A stretch of DNA of 64,000 nt from Oscillospiraceae bacterium (GCA_015065765.1 SVPP01000001.1:1-64000), one strand, 5' to 3'. Counted from the first letter of the stretch, positions 46,601 through 55,871 are shown. The notes: generated by a model not told the origin, from the sequence alone. Translations and numbers: made by a program.

Positions 46601-49600
46601 GTGTTGGTGATGCAAACATCAAAGATGTTGTATGGTCATCAAGTAATGAAAAAGTTGTTTCAGTTGACCAGGATGGTAATCTTTCATACAAATCTGTTGG
46701 TACAGCTGTAATCACAGCTATGTCTGTTGATGGCGGTTACACTGCAACTTGTATTATTTCAGTATCTGTAAATAAAACAGCTCTTGCTCAGACAATCACT
46801 GATATGGATGCATACCAGCTTGTGGAAGAAGATTGGACCAGAGCTTCATTTACTGATTACAAGTCAGCTTATGATTATGCAGTAGCCGTTATGAATAACG
46901 AAAGCGCTACACAGAAGATGGTGGATGATGCAAGACAGGATCTTATTGACGCTTATAAGGGTCTTGTAAGATTCATCGAGACTGAAAAAGTTATAATTCA
47001 GGTTGAAACTGATGAAGGGCTTGCTGAAGCACCGGAATATATTCCTGTTAAATACACAACATCAACACTTCAGCTTTATTCAAGAATTCTTCCTCTTGAC
47101 TCAATGTATGTTTCAGTTGAGTGGTCAACCGATTCTTCATCAATAACAGTTGATGAAAACGGTTTGGTTAAGCCAAAATCTTCTACTTCAGCAGGCTATG
47201 GTTGGGTTACGATTACGGTAACTGACGAAAGAGGTAATGTTGTTACAGATAAAGTTCATGTATCTTTTGCCCTCTACCCTGTAACACATATTGAATTAAC
47301 ACCTCAGGTTATCGAAACAAGCCTTGATGAGGCACCTGTAAAGCTTACTGCTAAATGTAAGCATAAGGCAACAGATGTTGTTACACATGATGCCTCAATC
47401 CAGAAAATATATTGGAGTTCTGATAATGAAACTGTTGTAACAGTTGACGAAAACGGTCAGCTTACATATCACAACGCGGGTCAGGCAACTATTACTGCAA
47501 CAGCTGCCGACGGTGGTATTCAGGCTACATGTCTTGTTACAGTTGCCGGTGATAAGTCAAAACTCCGTGAAGCAATTGCTAAAGCTGACGAAGCACAGGT
47601 TAACATTCAGGACCATACATATGAAACAAGTATGGCTTATGTAGCGGCATATGAACATGCCAAAGAAGTAGAAGCGTCAGTTCTTTACACTCAGGAAGAA
47701 ATTGATGCTGCAGCGGAAAATCTGCTTGCAGCTTTGGAAGCGCTTCAGCCATACATTCACATGACTGACCTTAACATATATCGTGATGGTAACGTCGTTT
47801 CTGATTTTGAAAATATTTCCATCCAGGTTCCCACATATAAAACTTATACATCACAAAGTGTAACGCTTACATATGATTTTGCTCCTGCTGATGCAATGTT
47901 TACATCAATTGAATGGGCATCTTCCAACAGCGTGGTATCATGTGAAAACGGTGTTATTAAGCCTACTAAGAATCAGGCTTGTGGTTCGGAAATTACTCTT
48001 ACAGCAACAGATCATTATGGAAATAAGATTGTTAAGACAGTTTATGTTTCATTTGCAAACTACCTGCCTGACGGAATCACAATTGATAAATCCGAATTAT
48101 CTGTACCTTATGGTGCTGAGCCTCAGACAATTACTGCAACAGTGACACGTGGTGGTGTAATTAAGCCCAGTATATCAGATGTAGTGTGGCGTACAACTGA
48201 TTCTGATGTTGCTATAGTTGAAAATGGTGTTGTAACATTTGTCGAGGCAGGTACTTGTCAGATTATAGCTTCTACTCTTTCGGGTGGTCACACCGCTGTT
48301 TGTGAGATTACTGTTACATCAGACAGAACTCCTCTTGAAGAAATTTATGCTATGACAACAGCACTCAATCTTAATCAGAATGAGTATACTGTTGAATCAT
48401 GGGAACCTTATGCTGAAGCTTATGCAGTAGCGGCAAAAGTTCTTGAAAATCCCAATCCCAAGCAGAGAGATATTGATGCAGCAGCATCTGCTCTTTGGGA
48501 TGCATATAATAATCTTGACAGATATATTAAAATCCAGAAGACAATTATCCTGTATAATGGCTCAGACGCACCTTCTCATGTTACAAAAGAAGTTGGTCTC
48601 GCAGCAAACTACAAGAATCAGTCGATCAGTCTCGGTTACAGAATTCTTCCTTCAAACGCACTTGAATCTGTTGTATCAGTTACATGGTCCTCAAGCAACA
48701 GTTCGATTTCTGTAAACGAAGGCGGTATGGTTACACCTACAGAAAATGAACCCTGCTGGTCAATTATCACTCTTTGTGTAACTGACAAGAAGGGCAGAGA
48801 GTATACTAATTCAATTTGTGTTGCTTTTGCAAGGAACAAGGTTGAAGGTGTAAGCATTTCTCCCGCAACAGTAACTGATGCTGTTGTCGGTGGCACAAAA
48901 CAGCTTTCAGCCGTAGTTTCTCCTGACAAAGCAAACATCAAAAATGTAACATGGTCTTCATCTGATGAATCACTTGCAATTGTTGATGCAAATGGTCTTG
49001 TTACTTTCCTCAATACAGGTGTTGTTGAAATTACTGCTACAACTTGTGATGGTGGTAAAAAAGCTGTTTCAACAATTAAGATTTATGCTGATAAGACAGA
49101 GCTCGACAAAGTAATGAGTTATGTTGAAGGACTTGACTACACAGGATTTACTCCTGCTTCATGGGCTGTTCTTCAGGAAAAATATGAGGCAGCAGATGCA
49201 GTTTTCTGTGCTGATGATCCCACTCAGGAAGAGGTAAATAACGCAAGAATTGCTCTTTCTGATGCAATTTCAAATCTTGTTGAGTATGTTTATGTCTCTG
49301 ATGTCAAAATATCTTGTGACGGTAACACTGCACAGAATATTAATATCATTGTTCCTGAAGGTGAACCTTATCTCGGAGCATATGCAAATCTCAGCTTTGT
49401 AGTAAATCCTGAAAATGCGATGTATACTACAGCCGAGTGGTCATACGACGGTACAATTATTTATAATCCTGCAGTTGGTGTTGTAGCTCCCTCAGTTAAT
49501 GAACCTTGTTATGGCAGAATTTATCTTACACTCAAGGATGACTTTGCAAACGAATATAAAACAACAAGTTATGTAACATTTGCAAGAAATCCTGTTTCTT

Positions 49601-52299
49601 CAGTCGAACTCAATACAGATCTTATTGAAACTAATGTAAACGCTGAACCTGTTCAGCTCACAGCGAATGTTATCGGTGTAAATGGTGGTCCTGCTGATAT
49701 TTCAGAGGTTATCTGGATTTCAAGCAATCCCAGTGTTGCGTCTGTCGATGAAAATGGTCTTGTTACATTCCTTGCTGGCGGTTACACAGAAATCAAAGCA
49801 GAATCGATTGTTGGCGGATATCATGCAATCTGTAAAGTTTATGTAACAACAGATAAATCAGCTCTTCAGGCGGTTCTTCAGAAAACAATTGATGAAAACT
49901 ACCAGAGACTTGATTATATCGAAACCACATATAATGCATATCTTGAAGCATATGAAAATGCTATAACTGTTTATGGTAATTATGAGGCTTCACAGCAAGA
50001 AATTGATGACGCTACAGAATGGCTCACTAATGCTATCGATGGACTTCAGCCCTATATTCATGTAGAGTCAATTCTGATCAAAAATGATGTAACAGGCGGT
50101 TATGAAGATCATGTTACATATGAAGCTACAGGTTCTATTCTTACTAATAAGACCGTTCAGCTTACTTTAAAACTGAATCCGGACAACGCAATGTATGAAT
50201 CGGTTGCATGGGCAAGTAATAACGCTAACATTACTGTAGACCAGAATGGTCTTGTCAAGTGTACAAAGAATGAAGCTGGTGCAGCTCTCATCACTGTTAC
50301 GATAACCGATTATTACGGTGTGCAGTATTCGAAGTCTGTTTACGTTTCATTTGTTAAACTTGTATCGACTGAAGTAAAGGAAGTTACAATCAGTCACTCT
50401 GAAATTTCAGGTACTTCAGGTGGTAGCTTTACACTCACTCATACAGTTGAGTCCGGTATCTGGGGTGTAGAGCCTACAATCAAGGATGTTGTCTGGTCTT
50501 CATCAGATGAATCGGTTGCTACTGTTAATTCTGCAGGTAAAGTATTCTTTATCGATTCCGGTGAATGTTACATTACTGTTACATCTGTTCAGGGTGGACA
50601 CTCAGCAAGTTGTAAAGTAATAGTTACAGCAACAGAGGCTAAGTCAAAGCTTGCTGAAGCTATTGCAAGAGCTAAGGCTTATGATTCATCACTTTATACT
50701 GTAGAGACATTTGCGATTCTTTCTGAAGTAATTCCTCGGGCAGAAGTTGTCTATAACACATTCTATGCTACAACAAGTCAGATAAACGAAGCAATTGCTC
50801 TTATTGAAAATGCAGAAAAACAGCTTGTTTATGTTGATGCAGACTACACTGCAGTAAGAGATGCTATTACAAGATTCAATCAACTTAATAAAGATTATTA
50901 TGTAGCTGATGATATCCAGGCTATACAGACAATAATTGACGGAATCAATTATGACCTTGATGTATCAGAACAGAGTGTTGTTAATCAGTATGCTGCAGAT
51001 ATCAATAACGCAATTGATAACCTTGTCGAGCTTGATGCAGATTATACTGCACTTCGTGAAGCAATTGAAAGAGCAAATGCAGTTAACAGAGATATTTATG
51101 AAAATATAGATACTCTTGATGCACCTCTTGCTGATGCAGTTACTGCTTCTGACACAGAGTATAAGATTTCTCAGCAGGCAGAGCTTAACGCAATAACAGA
51201 TGCTCTTAATAGTGCAGTTGATGGTCTTGTGCTTAAAGCGGCAGATAAAAAGTCACTTAATAATGCTCTCAAACTGAAGCTCACAAGTTCATATACTCAA
51301 TACTATGATGCTGAACTTCTCGCTGCATGGCAGGCTCTCGTTGCTGAAGGTCAGGCTATGGCTGATAATGATGAGCTTACAATTCTTGATAATGAAATGA
51401 TTAAGGAAAAAGCTTCAGAAATTATGATGGCTTATGCAGATGTGGAAGCAAGCTACAATGTTGTGATTGATAAGAAAGTTCTTGAAGAAGCAGTAAATGC
51501 AGGTAATGCTGTTAACCTCGATAACTTCGTTGATGATGAAGCACGTGCTGAGTTTATTTCTGCATTAGAAGAAGGCAAAGAACTTCTTGCGTCAGAACTC
51601 ACAGACGAGGAAGATCAGTCAGTTGTTGATGCAGCAGCAAAGAGAATTTTTGATGCAATCAATGCCTTGACACTTAAAACAGCTGATTACACTGATGTCA
51701 ATGCAGCAATTGAGAGATTCGATAATATTGACAGATTTATCTATACTGATGACTCAATCAAAGCTGTTCAGGATCTGATTGATACAGTTGATTGGGAGCT
51801 TAAAGTAACTAATCAGGAACTTGTAAATAAATATGCCGAAGATATCAACACAGCAATTGACAATCTTGTTCTTACAGAAGAAACGAAGATTGAAGCAATT
51901 GAAAGTGTTGGTGCTACCGTAAACAAGGAAGATAAGTTTATTTACGGTGTTGATGAAGGACTCAGCGACATCGAAGATTATGTTCGTGTTGTAAACGGCA
52001 CAATCAGATGCACAGAAACTGAAAACGGTCTTGGTACAGGAACGATTGTTGATGTTCTTAATGAAGAGGGTACAGTTGTTGATACTTACACACTTGTAAT
52101 CTTCGGTGATGTTAACGGTGATAGTTTCGTTGATGCTCAGGATTCAATTTTCATCTGGATGATTATTTTGTCAGGTGATACAAGTGTTAATGCACTTAAT
52201 CTTGCAGCGGATGTTAACAGAGACGGCGTTATTAACCAGGCTGATATTGACCTTGTTGAAGAGGTTGGTGCTCTTAATACAACGGTAGAACAACGATAA
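43693..52299 (+). CDS. giant secreted multi-Ig-like (Big_2)/FIVAR-like protein with C-terminal dockerin
   Basis: 2868 residues from MKKKALRFESLIL. ATG at 43693 follows AAGGAGG (43677-43683 region). A signal peptide ends near AFAAS. Residues about 40-575 hold N-terminal Ig-like domains. Seven repeat units of about 255-260 residues follow (580-2380), each made of an Ig-like domain, a Big_2 domain (VVWSSSNE.VVSVDQDG..T..SVGTAVITA pattern) and a helical FIVAR-like module with a W/Y-rich core. Then come about five helical repeats (DADYTALREAIERAN type) and a pre-dockerin linker. Residues from about 2803 form a dockerin: calcium loops DVNGDSFVDAQD and DVNRDGVINQAD. No sortase signal or transmembrane helix, so anchoring would be via a cohesin. 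No catalytic domain is recognisable; an adhesin or carbohydrate-binding scaffold role is inferred. Confidence 0.9.
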   Translation: MKKKALRFESLILVLALVVSCLVPGFSNKFSNIDAFAASHEIDIVDTNGNSITEQISVMESEQVQLGYKLVDCSMPDNGYVVWKSDTPLNASVDQTGLVRGHDSSKGAAVRLWLDNDVKTIPVIGKSLAKTLEKVLYGDNVDLDRMDTEAIVTLVGETIGVTSGPLAESLTSSLRERLNSLDTEITVELYDQYGTVVATDTIGVLVTNSDKWYANVLPNGAFIVNKDSLPTTVAVGGKLTLEGGVTPLRLGYGVTWELEAPSILEKAEDYATFDPSTGEIVFLKTGKVTVKVYPNADEIVNKLMSYINDLASLGNEVDTSDIADVLVKVLGLNVSASTVKFAIDIIAAIAGAGTNTADMLTQATKYVANWILEASINDKITFNIVDSLEIKSFSIGGNLEVAEGKTSQLYITDIVPAGANSTNVVWSVADESIAYVDRYGILIGRDAGGITGLNKKTTTVTATVDGISASADVTVTGALITQPVDIKISGPSVVELGSVAQYTAEVYPDRSNATIRWGLVNNEGKVVFAKDNEPASNDFGTIDVNGNFTATNGGMVEIVAKAGTIATCQRSYSVYVGTLAEGIEIDQGDFLSVKVPGTKTYNSMSAQLTVTFNPPNASNQNVRWSVLEGNNIEVSPSGVVKPSKNRSAWGVIQAKSYDGGFTDTITVSFANYPVTGVSVSPSSADLIVGNKVDLTETVEPLGTGASGAKIGDASIKTIHWTSTDNTVAIVDGNGVVTAVDSGVCEIVATTRDGGYEAKATITVRPDKTRLDYAIKLFESGKVTAENCAPEDWAALEAAYKQALEIQGMEFAYQSSCDKAAQQIITLYDKVGAYVPLYGVEILLAGETASDYHSVKVSTSKRYQTYSVDFDHAFIPENAMYASCEWTSSNPGAISVDQNGVCTPVKNEACWAVIKFTAVDYMGNVVSDSVTVSFANTPVTGLALDRYTITDALVYNTDKLTVTVEPKGTLGVGDANIKDVVWSSSNEKVVSVDQDGNLSYKSVGTAVITAMSVDGGYTATCIISVSVNKTALAQTITDMDAYQLVEEDWTRASFTDYKSAYDYAVAVMNNESATQKMVDDARQDLIDAYKGLVRFIETEKVIIQVETDEGLAEAPEYIPVKYTTSTLQLYSRILPLDSMYVSVEWSTDSSSITVDENGLVKPKSSTSAGYGWVTITVTDERGNVVTDKVHVSFALYPVTHIELTPQVIETSLDEAPVKLTAKCKHKATDVVTHDASIQKIYWSSDNETVVTVDENGQLTYHNAGQATITATAADGGIQATCLVTVAGDKSKLREAIAKADEAQVNIQDHTYETSMAYVAAYEHAKEVEASVLYTQEEIDAAAENLLAALEALQPYIHMTDLNIYRDGNVVSDFENISIQVPTYKTYTSQSVTLTYDFAPADAMFTSIEWASSNSVVSCENGVIKPTKNQACGSEITLTATDHYGNKIVKTVYVSFANYLPDGITIDKSELSVPYGAEPQTITATVTRGGVIKPSISDVVWRTTDSDVAIVENGVVTFVEAGTCQIIASTLSGGHTAVCEITVTSDRTPLEEIYAMTTALNLNQNEYTVESWEPYAEAYAVAAKVLENPNPKQRDIDAAASALWDAYNNLDRYIKIQKTIILYNGSDAPSHVTKEVGLAANYKNQSISLGYRILPSNALESVVSVTWSSSNSSISVNEGGMVTPTENEPCWSIITLCVTDKKGREYTNSICVAFARNKVEGVSISPATVTDAVVGGTKQLSAVVSPDKANIKNVTWSSSDESLAIVDANGLVTFLNTGVVEITATTCDGGKKAVSTIKIYADKTELDKVMSYVEGLDYTGFTPASWAVLQEKYEAADAVFCADDPTQEEVNNARIALSDAISNLVEYVYVSDVKISCDGNTAQNINIIVPEGEPYLGAYANLSFVVNPENAMYTTAEWSYDGTIIYNPAVGVVAPSVNEPCYGRIYLTLKDDFANEYKTTSYVTFARNPVSSVELNTDLIETNVNAEPVQLTANVIGVNGGPADISEVIWISSNPSVASVDENGLVTFLAGGYTEIKAESIVGGYHAICKVYVTTDKSALQAVLQKTIDENYQRLDYIETTYNAYLEAYENAITVYGNYEASQQEIDDATEWLTNAIDGLQPYIHVESILIKNDVTGGYEDHVTYEATGSILTNKTVQLTLKLNPDNAMYESVAWASNNANITVDQNGLVKCTKNEAGAALITVTITDYYGVQYSKSVYVSFVKLVSTEVKEVTISHSEISGTSGGSFTLTHTVESGIWGVEPTIKDVVWSSSDESVATVNSAGKVFFIDSGECYITVTSVQGGHSASCKVIVTATEAKSKLAEAIARAKAYDSSLYTVETFAILSEVIPRAEVVYNTFYATTSQINEAIALIENAEKQLVYVDADYTAVRDAITRFNQLNKDYYVADDIQAIQTIIDGINYDLDVSEQSVVNQYAADINNAIDNLVELDADYTALREAIERANAVNRDIYENIDTLDAPLADAVTASDTEYKISQQAELNAITDALNSAVDGLVLKAADKKSLNNALKLKLTSSYTQYYDAELLAAWQALVAEGQAMADNDELTILDNEMIKEKASEIMMAYADVEASYNVVIDKKVLEEAVNAGNAVNLDNFVDDEARAEFISALEEGKELLASELTDEEDQSVVDAAAKRIFDAINALTLKTADYTDVNAAIERFDNIDRFIYTDDSIKAVQDLIDTVDWELKVTNQELVNKYAEDINTAIDNLVLTEETKIEAIESVGATVNKEDKFIYGVDEGLSDIEDYVRVVNGTIRCTETENGLGTGTIVDVLNEEGTVVDTYTLVIFGDVNGDSFVDAQDSIFIWMIILSGDTSVNALNLAADVNRDGVINQADIDLVEEVGALNTTVEQR
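45431..50840 (+). repeat. seven tandem divergent ~770-bp coding repeats
   Basis: Units start near 45431, 46205, 46987, 47767, 48541, 49300 and 50071 (each 759-782 bp). Each encodes an Ig-like domain beginning with a V-x-V/T-Y-type strand and ending F-A-x-x-PVTG, then a Big_2 domain and a FIVAR-like helix bundle. The copies are diverged at protein level, so the duplication is old rather than recent. Confidence 0.8.
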
Positions 52300-52332
52300 A
52301 AATTTAACGAAATTGTGCACTCAGCATAAAAA

Positions 52333-52361
52333 TTCCCCCACTGCTAAGGCAGATGGGGGAA
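52333..52361 (+). terminator. hairpin after the dockerin gene
   Basis: TTCCCCCA and TGGGGGAA with an inner CTGC/GCAG extension form a strong GC-rich hairpin. The following sequence TACTTTATAATC has only a weak U-tract, so termination efficiency is uncertain. Confidence 0.6.
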
Positions 52362-52396
52362 TACTTTATAATCTTTAAAAAGTTGTCATTTTTTGA

Positions 52397-52425
52397 TTGA
52401 AATCAGTGTTTTAGTGTGCTAAAAT
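52397..52425 (+). promoter_or_regulatory. promoter of the PTS IIC gene
   Basis: TTGAAA (52397-52402), 17-bp spacer, TAAAAT (52420-52425). Confidence 0.6.
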
Positions 52426-52456
52426 ATTACAAAATTTATAAGGCGGCGATTTTTCT

Positions 52457-53533
52457 ATGAGTAAAGAAAAAAGTGGAAAACTTAAAGCTTTTCTTGATAG
52501 AAAAGACATTAAGTTTTCAGCAAAACGTTATGGCATTGATGCTCTTAGTGCAATGGCACAGGGTCTTTTCGCATCGTTGCTTATTGGTACTATTATCAGC
52601 ACGATAGGTACACAGTTCGGCATTCAGGTTCTTGTTGATATCGGTAACTACGCAAAGGGTGTTTCAGGTCCGGCTATGGCAATTGCTATTGGTTATGCAC
52701 TTCATTGTCCGCCTCTTGTTCTTTTTTCACTGGCGGCAGTTGGTTTCGCGGCAAATGAATGCGGTGGAGCAGGTGGTCCTCTTGCAGTTTTATTTATTGC
52801 AATTGTTGCTTCTGAGCTCGGTAAGGCGGTAAGCAAGGAAACAAAAGTTGATATTATAGTTACGCCATTTGTTACGATTGCTTCAGGTGTTCTTCTTTCA
52901 ATTTATTGTGCACCATATATCGGCAAAGCTGCAAGCCTTGTAGGTGAACTTATAATGATGGCAACTGAGCTTCATCCATTCGTTATGGGTATAATTGTTG
53001 CAGTGGTAGTTGGTATCGCACTTACACTTCCCATCAGTAGCGCAGCTATTTGCGCAGCTCTCAGTCTTACTGGTCTCGCAGGTGGTGCTGCACTGGCAGG
53101 ATGCTGTGCACAGATGGTTGGCTTTGCAGTAATGAGCTATAAAGAAAATAAAGTGGGCGGTCTTCTCGCTCAGGGTATTGGTACAAGCATGCTTCAGATG
53201 GGTAATATTGTTAAAAACCCGAAAATCTGGATTCCGCCAACGGTTGCATCTGCAATCTGCGGACCTATTGCAACATGTCTTTTCAAACTTGAAATGAATG
53301 GTGCAGCTATTTCTTCAGGTATGGGAACATGTGGTCTCGTAGGACAGATTGGCGTATACACAGGTTGGGTAAGCGATATTGCTGCAGGACTTAAGGATTC
53401 AATCACAGCTATGGACTGGATTGGTCTGATTGTGGTTTCTGTTATTGCTCCAGCTATCATTACTCCTCTTGTGGCATGGCCGCTTAGAAAAATCGGCTGG
53501 ATAAAAGAGAATGACCTGAAACTTGACTTATAA
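52457..53533 (+). CDS. PTS transporter subunit IIC-like membrane protein (PTS_EIIC_2 family)
   Basis: 358 residues with 8-10 hydrophobic segments. YGIDALSAMAQGLFASLLIGTIISTIG at the start and the Gly-rich ECGGAGGPLAVLF, PTVASAICGPIATCLFKLEMNGAAISSGMGTCGLVGQ stretches match the PF13303-type IIC domain. No IIA, IIB, HPr or regulator is adjacent, so it may act alone or with distant components. Substrate unknown. A single-gene transcript with promoter and terminator. Confidence 0.82.
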   Translation: MSKEKSGKLKAFLDRKDIKFSAKRYGIDALSAMAQGLFASLLIGTIISTIGTQFGIQVLVDIGNYAKGVSGPAMAIAIGYALHCPPLVLFSLAAVGFAANECGGAGGPLAVLFIAIVASELGKAVSKETKVDIIVTPFVTIASGVLLSIYCAPYIGKAASLVGELIMMATELHPFVMGIIVAVVVGIALTLPISSAAICAALSLTGLAGGAALAGCCAQMVGFAVMSYKENKVGGLLAQGIGTSMLQMGNIVKNPKIWIPPTVASAICGPIATCLFKLEMNGAAISSGMGTCGLVGQIGVYTGWVSDIAAGLKDSITAMDWIGLIVVSVIAPAIITPLVAWPLRKIGWIKENDLKLDL

Positions 53534-53540
53534 TTTTCAA

Positions 53541-53569
53541 AAAAACACGGTGATAAACCGTGTTTTTTT
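53541..53569 (+). terminator. intrinsic terminator after the PTS IIC gene
   Basis: AAAAACACGGT and ACCGTGTTTTT form an 11-bp stem around GATAA; the 3' arm itself ends in TTTTTTT. Confidence 0.9.
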
Positions 53570-53570
53570 A

Positions 53571-53599
53571 TTGCTAAATTTTATATTTTGATGTATAAT
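53571..53599 (+). promoter_or_regulatory. promoter of the trmB-HAD-nadE operon
   Basis: TTGCTA (53571-53576), 17-bp spacer, perfect TATAAT (53594-53599), then GGAG before ATG 53631. Confidence 0.7.
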
Positions 53600-53630
53600 T
53601 AAATCAATATAAAGCATTGGAGTTATATCT

Positions 53631-54320
53631 ATGAGAATGAGAAAAAAGAAACACCTTGATGAAAGACTTGAGGCTTGTGGTGATTATTTTATTAAGGTCA
53701 TGAGCGATGATCTTAATTTTGAAACAGCTATTGAAACAAAAGAATTTTTCGATTTTAAAGAAATGTTCGGTAATGATAATCCTGTGGAGCTTGAAATCGG
53801 TTGCGGTAAAGGTGGCTTTGTGATTGAAAAAGCAAAACAGAATCCTGATATAAATTTTCTTGCTGTTGAAAAAATAGGTAATGTTATTGTTTCAGCGTGT
53901 GAAGGTGCAAAGAAAAATGAGCTTAAGAATGTAAAGTTTCTTAAATGTTCTGCGGAGTATCTTGAAAAGTACATTCCACCTAAATCAATCTCAAGAATCT
54001 ATCTGAATTTTTCTTGTCCTTATCCTAAAAATAAATATAAAAATCACAGATTAACAAACAGAAAATTTCTTAAAATTTATTCTGTAATATTAGATGACGG
54101 GGCAGAAATTCATCAGAAAACTGATAATATGCACTTCTTTGAATATTCGCTCGAAGAATTTTCTGTTGCAGGCTATAAAATGAAAAACATTTCACTTGAT
54201 TTGCACAAAAGTGATTTCGAAGGAAATATTATTACTGAATATGAAAAACGCTTTTCAGAAATGGGATTCCCGATTTATCGCTTAGAAGCCTATCTCGGAG
54301 GCGAGAAAATCGATGGGTAA
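53631..54320 (+). CDS. trmB: tRNA (guanine46-N7)-methyltransferase
   Basis: 229 residues. SAM-binding VELEIGCGKGGFVIEKA and the later YLNFSCPYPKNKYKNHRLTNRKFL are TrmB features. In the usual NFSDPWPK motif the Asp contacts the target base, but here it is Cys129 and the Trp is Tyr131. GNIITEYEKRFSEMGFPIYRLEA near the C-terminus is the standard TxYE..F block. It methylates G46 in the variable loop. Overlaps the HAD gene by 8 bp. Confidence 0.9.
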   Translation: MRMRKKKHLDERLEACGDYFIKVMSDDLNFETAIETKEFFDFKEMFGNDNPVELEIGCGKGGFVIEKAKQNPDINFLAVEKIGNVIVSACEGAKKNELKNVKFLKCSAEYLEKYIPPKSISRIYLNFSCPYPKNKYKNHRLTNRKFLKIYSVILDDGAEIHQKTDNMHFFEYSLEEFSVAGYKMKNISLDLHKSDFEGNIITEYEKRFSEMGFPIYRLEAYLGGEKIDG

Positions 54321-55116
54321 ATTCGACAACGTTCTGATTTTAACCGATTTTGACGGCACTTTTGCCAACGATAAAGGTGAGATAACAGATGATAATAAAG
54401 AAATGATTTTCTATTTTACAAAAAATGGCGGTTATTTCTCTGTGTCTACGGGAAGAACCTATCAGGGATTTCATAAATATAGTCCGCAGTATATCAATGC
54501 TCCTGTTCTTCTTGCAAACGGTGCCCTCGCATATGATTACGAAAAAAAGGAAAATATCTTTTTTGACGGTCTCGGCAAAGAGGGTATAACTGCAGTGGAA
54601 AAGATTTTGAAGGTATTTCCTGATATAGCTGTTGAAATGTATCCCTTTAATGATACCTATGCTATAAATCTTACCGATACTTCACACAGGCATTTTTCAA
54701 GTCAGGGAATAAATTATAAAGTCTGCAATTCTCCTTCAGAAACAGTTGTTCCGTGGCAGAAGGCTATGCTTGCTTGCGGTGATACTGATCCGAAACTTGT
54801 GCATGAATTTATGGATAAGCATATACCTGAAATTTCATATATCAAGACGACAGGGCAATTTATTGAAGTTCTTGCAAAAGGCGTTGATAAAGGTAGCGGA
54901 CTTTTGAAAATGGCAAAAAAACTAAATGTGAAGCCCCGCGATGCTTATGCAGTCGGCGATGGCCTGAATGATATGGAAATGATTGTTGCAGCTGCCAAGG
55001 GGTTCGTTCCTGAAAACGGAAACAAAGATGTTCTGAAGGCGGCAGATTATATTGTCAGGTCAAACAACAATGGTGCAATAGCAAATGTAATTGAAATTCT
55101 TGATGAAATTTATTAA
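54313..55116 (+). CDS. HAD-superfamily Cof-type phosphatase
   Basis: 267 residues. Motif I LTDFDGTF (nucleophile Asp), motif II VSTGR, Lys in the K-GVDKGSGL segment, and motif IV AVGDGLNDMEMI with the C2B-type cap define a Cof/YidA-like phosphatase. Substrates are usually sugar phosphates or FMN. It sits between trmB and nadE with an 8-bp overlap upstream. Confidence 0.88.
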   Translation: MGKFDNVLILTDFDGTFANDKGEITDDNKEMIFYFTKNGGYFSVSTGRTYQGFHKYSPQYINAPVLLANGALAYDYEKKENIFFDGLGKEGITAVEKILKVFPDIAVEMYPFNDTYAINLTDTSHRHFSSQGINYKVCNSPSETVVPWQKAMLACGDTDPKLVHEFMDKHIPEISYIKTTGQFIEVLAKGVDKGSGLLKMAKKLNVKPRDAYAVGDGLNDMEMIVAAAKGFVPENGNKDVLKAADYIVRSNNNGAIANVIEILDEIY

Positions 55117-55133
55117 TTCTGAGGTGTTGTAAT

Positions 55134-55871
55134 ATGTCTTTTGATGCAAAAAAAGTAAAAGCTGATATTATAAAATGGATACAGGACTGGTTTGAAAACA
55201 ACGGCAAAGGATGTAATGCCATAATCGGTATTTCGGGAGGAAAAGACAGTTCAGCTGTTGCAGCACTCTGTGTTGAAGCTCTCGGCAAAGACAGAGTAAT
55301 CGGCGTTCTGATGCCGAATGGTGAACAGTTTGATATTGATGTTTCAAAGGATTTAGTAGATTTCCTTGGGATTAAAAGCTATACACTTAACATTAAGGAT
55401 GCTTTTGAATCAATTATTTCACAGGTCAGCGGAATGACTGAAGTTTCTCCGTTTACGAGAACCAATCTTCCACCAAGAATCAGAATGGCAGTTCTTTATG
55501 CTGTTTCACAAAGCTTCAACGGAAGGGTAGCAAATACCTGTAACCTTTCTGAAGATTGGGTTGGTTATTCTACAAAATACGGTGATGCAGCCGGGGACTT
55601 CAGTCCGCTTTCAAGACTCACCGTGCAGGAAGTTAAAGCTATAGCAAGAGAATGTGGTCTTCCTGACAGGTTTGTTGAAAAAGTGCCGATTGACGGTTTG
55701 TGTGGCAAAACTGATGAAGATAACCTTGGTTTCACTTATGCTACGCTCGATAAATACATTCGTACAGGTGTATGTGAGGATGAAGAAATCAAAAATAAAA
55801 TTGACACAATGCATGTCAGAAATCTCTTTAAACTGAGACTTATGGATTGCTTTGAGTACAATCCCGAATAA
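55134..55871 (+). CDS. nadE: ammonia-dependent NAD+ synthetase
   Basis: 245 residues without the N-terminal nitrilase domain, so it uses free ammonia. IIGISGGKDSSAVAALCVEALG is the PP-loop (SGGKDS). NLPPRIRMAVLYAVSQ and GNLSEDWVGYSTKYGDAAGDFSPL bind deamido-NAD. The usual NxSE is NLSEDW here. It closes the operon at a terminator. Confidence 0.93.
   Translation: MSFDAKKVKADIIKWIQDWFENNGKGCNAIIGISGGKDSSAVAALCVEALGKDRVIGVLMPNGEQFDIDVSKDLVDFLGIKSYTLNIKDAFESIISQVSGMTEVSPFTRTNLPPRIRMAVLYAVSQSFNGRVANTCNLSEDWVGYSTKYGDAAGDFSPLSRLTVQEVKAIARECGLPDRFVEKVPIDGLCGKTDEDNLGFTYATLDKYIRTGVCEDEEIKNKIDTMHVRNLFKLRLMDCFEYNPE

Noticed and set aside
45431..50840. Phage tail fibre or retrotransposon-like repeat array
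   Set aside because: The repeats encode Ig/Big_2 domains behind a signal peptide and end in a dockerin; no phage genes are adjacent.
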